A stretch of 64,000 bases of DNA from Arthrobacter citreus (GTDB taxonomy: Bacteria > Bacillota > Bacilli > Bacillales > Bacillaceae_G). The position numbers and the translations under genes are program-made. Below the pieces are notes generated by a model that was not told where the DNA came from, searched no databases, and saw nothing but the letters and a program-made list of their open reading frames with translations. The stretch is taken from contig CP053688.1 of assembly GCA_013200995.1 (NCBI GenBank), positions 930,001 to 994,000 of the forward strand. The letters are read 5' to 3'. Of this stretch, positions 63,523 through 64,000 are shown one piece after another (position 1 is the first letter of the stretch; each line of letters begins with the position of its first letter).

Positions 63523-63667
63523 TTTATCATCTCCTTTTTAGGGATGTTATATATGCAAAATTAGGAATATTCTAATTATACTAAAAATTATATTCTTTAG
63601 ATAGGCTTTTTGAGATATAGGATCTCGTAAAGTAAAACAAAATTCGAATGTGAAAGGGAGATGTATA

Positions 63668-64000
63668 GTGGCTAATTTAGATCCAAAAGCAAGAGCATAT
63701 GTGGAGATGTTTAATCAAATGCCAGCGATTCACAAAATGGAACCAAATGCAGTAAGAGAAATGTTTGCAAGTGTACCACCTGTAGAAGTTGAACTAGCTC
63801 CGTTAGCGAAAATTGAAGATCGAAAAGTTTCAGTTGGACAAGATGACCAAATTAAGATTAGGGTATACACTCCAGAGGGGGAAGGCCCATTTCCAGTATT
63901 TGTGTATTACCATGGTGGCGGTTGGGTAATAGGTGATTTAGAAACATCAGAAGCAAGTTGTAGAATGCTAGCTAATCGTACGAATAGAATAGTTGTTTCT
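63668..64000 (+). CDS. Alpha/beta hydrolase (HSL/acetyl esterase family), 3' truncated
   Basis: A GTG at 63668, seven bases after AAGGGAG, opens a frame that runs 111 codons to the window edge. The product begins ANLDPKARAYVEMFNQ, has VYTPEGEGPFPVFVYYHGGG and then WVIGDLETSEASCRMLANRT. The HGGGW oxyanion-hole motif marks the hormone-sensitive-lipase-like esterase family. The catalytic Ser, Asp and His lie beyond the window. It is divergent from the GAF-LuxR regulator gene. Confidence 0.9.
   Translation, partial: MANLDPKARAYVEMFNQMPAIHKMEPNAVREMFASVPPVEVELAPLAKIEDRKVSVGQDDQIKIRVYTPEGEGPFPVFVYYHGGGWVIGDLETSEASCRMLANRTNRIVVS

Overview
The window is AT-rich DNA with AGGAGG-type ribosome binding sites, frequent TTG and GTG starts and many intrinsic terminators. 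With a GerA-type germination operon, a CDP-alcohol phosphatidyltransferase and a methylmalonyl-CoA mutase operon, it points to an endospore-forming Bacillaceae chromosome. I cannot name the species. No rRNA, tRNA or CRISPR array was seen.

Layout. 1-1271 is the 3' part of a fructose-type PTS EIIBC gene. 1443-5148 is a gerA-type operon whose C subunit carries a one-base frameshift. 5194-6556 holds divergent hemolysin III and DUF1836 genes around a repeated operator-like sequence. 6714-10461 holds DNA repair and small metabolic genes plus a decayed gene. 10734-17439 is a pentose phosphate operon: zwf, tkt, a short NAD-type 6-phosphogluconate dehydrogenase, tal, 6-phosphogluconolactonase and a HesB-like gene. 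17600-22058 is an accessory stretch of small unknown proteins and gene remnants around pssA. 22154-26270 holds a TetR/methyltransferase pair with three identical-type operators, a nitroreductase and a yhcX-like fusion. 26380-28730 holds a 21-bp-period repeat array, a lipoprotein and an IS3-family element. 29029-31485 holds a MarR/SDR pair and an AbrB-family membrane protein. 31738-34727 holds a second oxidative pentose phosphate pair, gndA and zwf, converging on a 21-bp stem terminator. 35378-42147 holds a dicarboxylate symporter with a long leader, a flavodoxin-less CysJ-like reductase, an MFS transporter, an acyl-CoA ligase and a signal peptidase. 42434-47853 holds a microprotein, a GC-richer repeat and structured region, and an XRE-cupin/hydantoinase operon. 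48106-49190 is a CstR persulfide regulon with two rhodaneses. 49451-51871 is a dimethylamine-monooxygenase-like operon. 52150-59429 is the methylmalonyl-CoA operon. 59645-63522 holds an MBL hydrolase, a small phosphatase and three regulators. An alpha/beta hydrolase runs off the right edge.

How the parts fit. The two oxidative pentose phosphate sets differ in predicted cofactor: the operon 6PGDH has an Asp in the cofactor-selecting position (NAD type), the stand-alone one an Asn-Arg (NADP type). The heme-dependent demethylase operon would release formaldehyde from a methylated amine. The mutase operon converts propionyl-CoA-derived methylmalonyl-CoA to succinyl-CoA. Several regulators (TetR, MarR, CstR) have clear palindromic operators in or beside their own promoters, so their regulons could be searched directly. 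I found no convincing wholly new system. The least explained parts are the 42.6-42.94 kb region, the 21-bp repeat array, the small-protein cluster at 20.2-21.6 kb and the demethylase operon.
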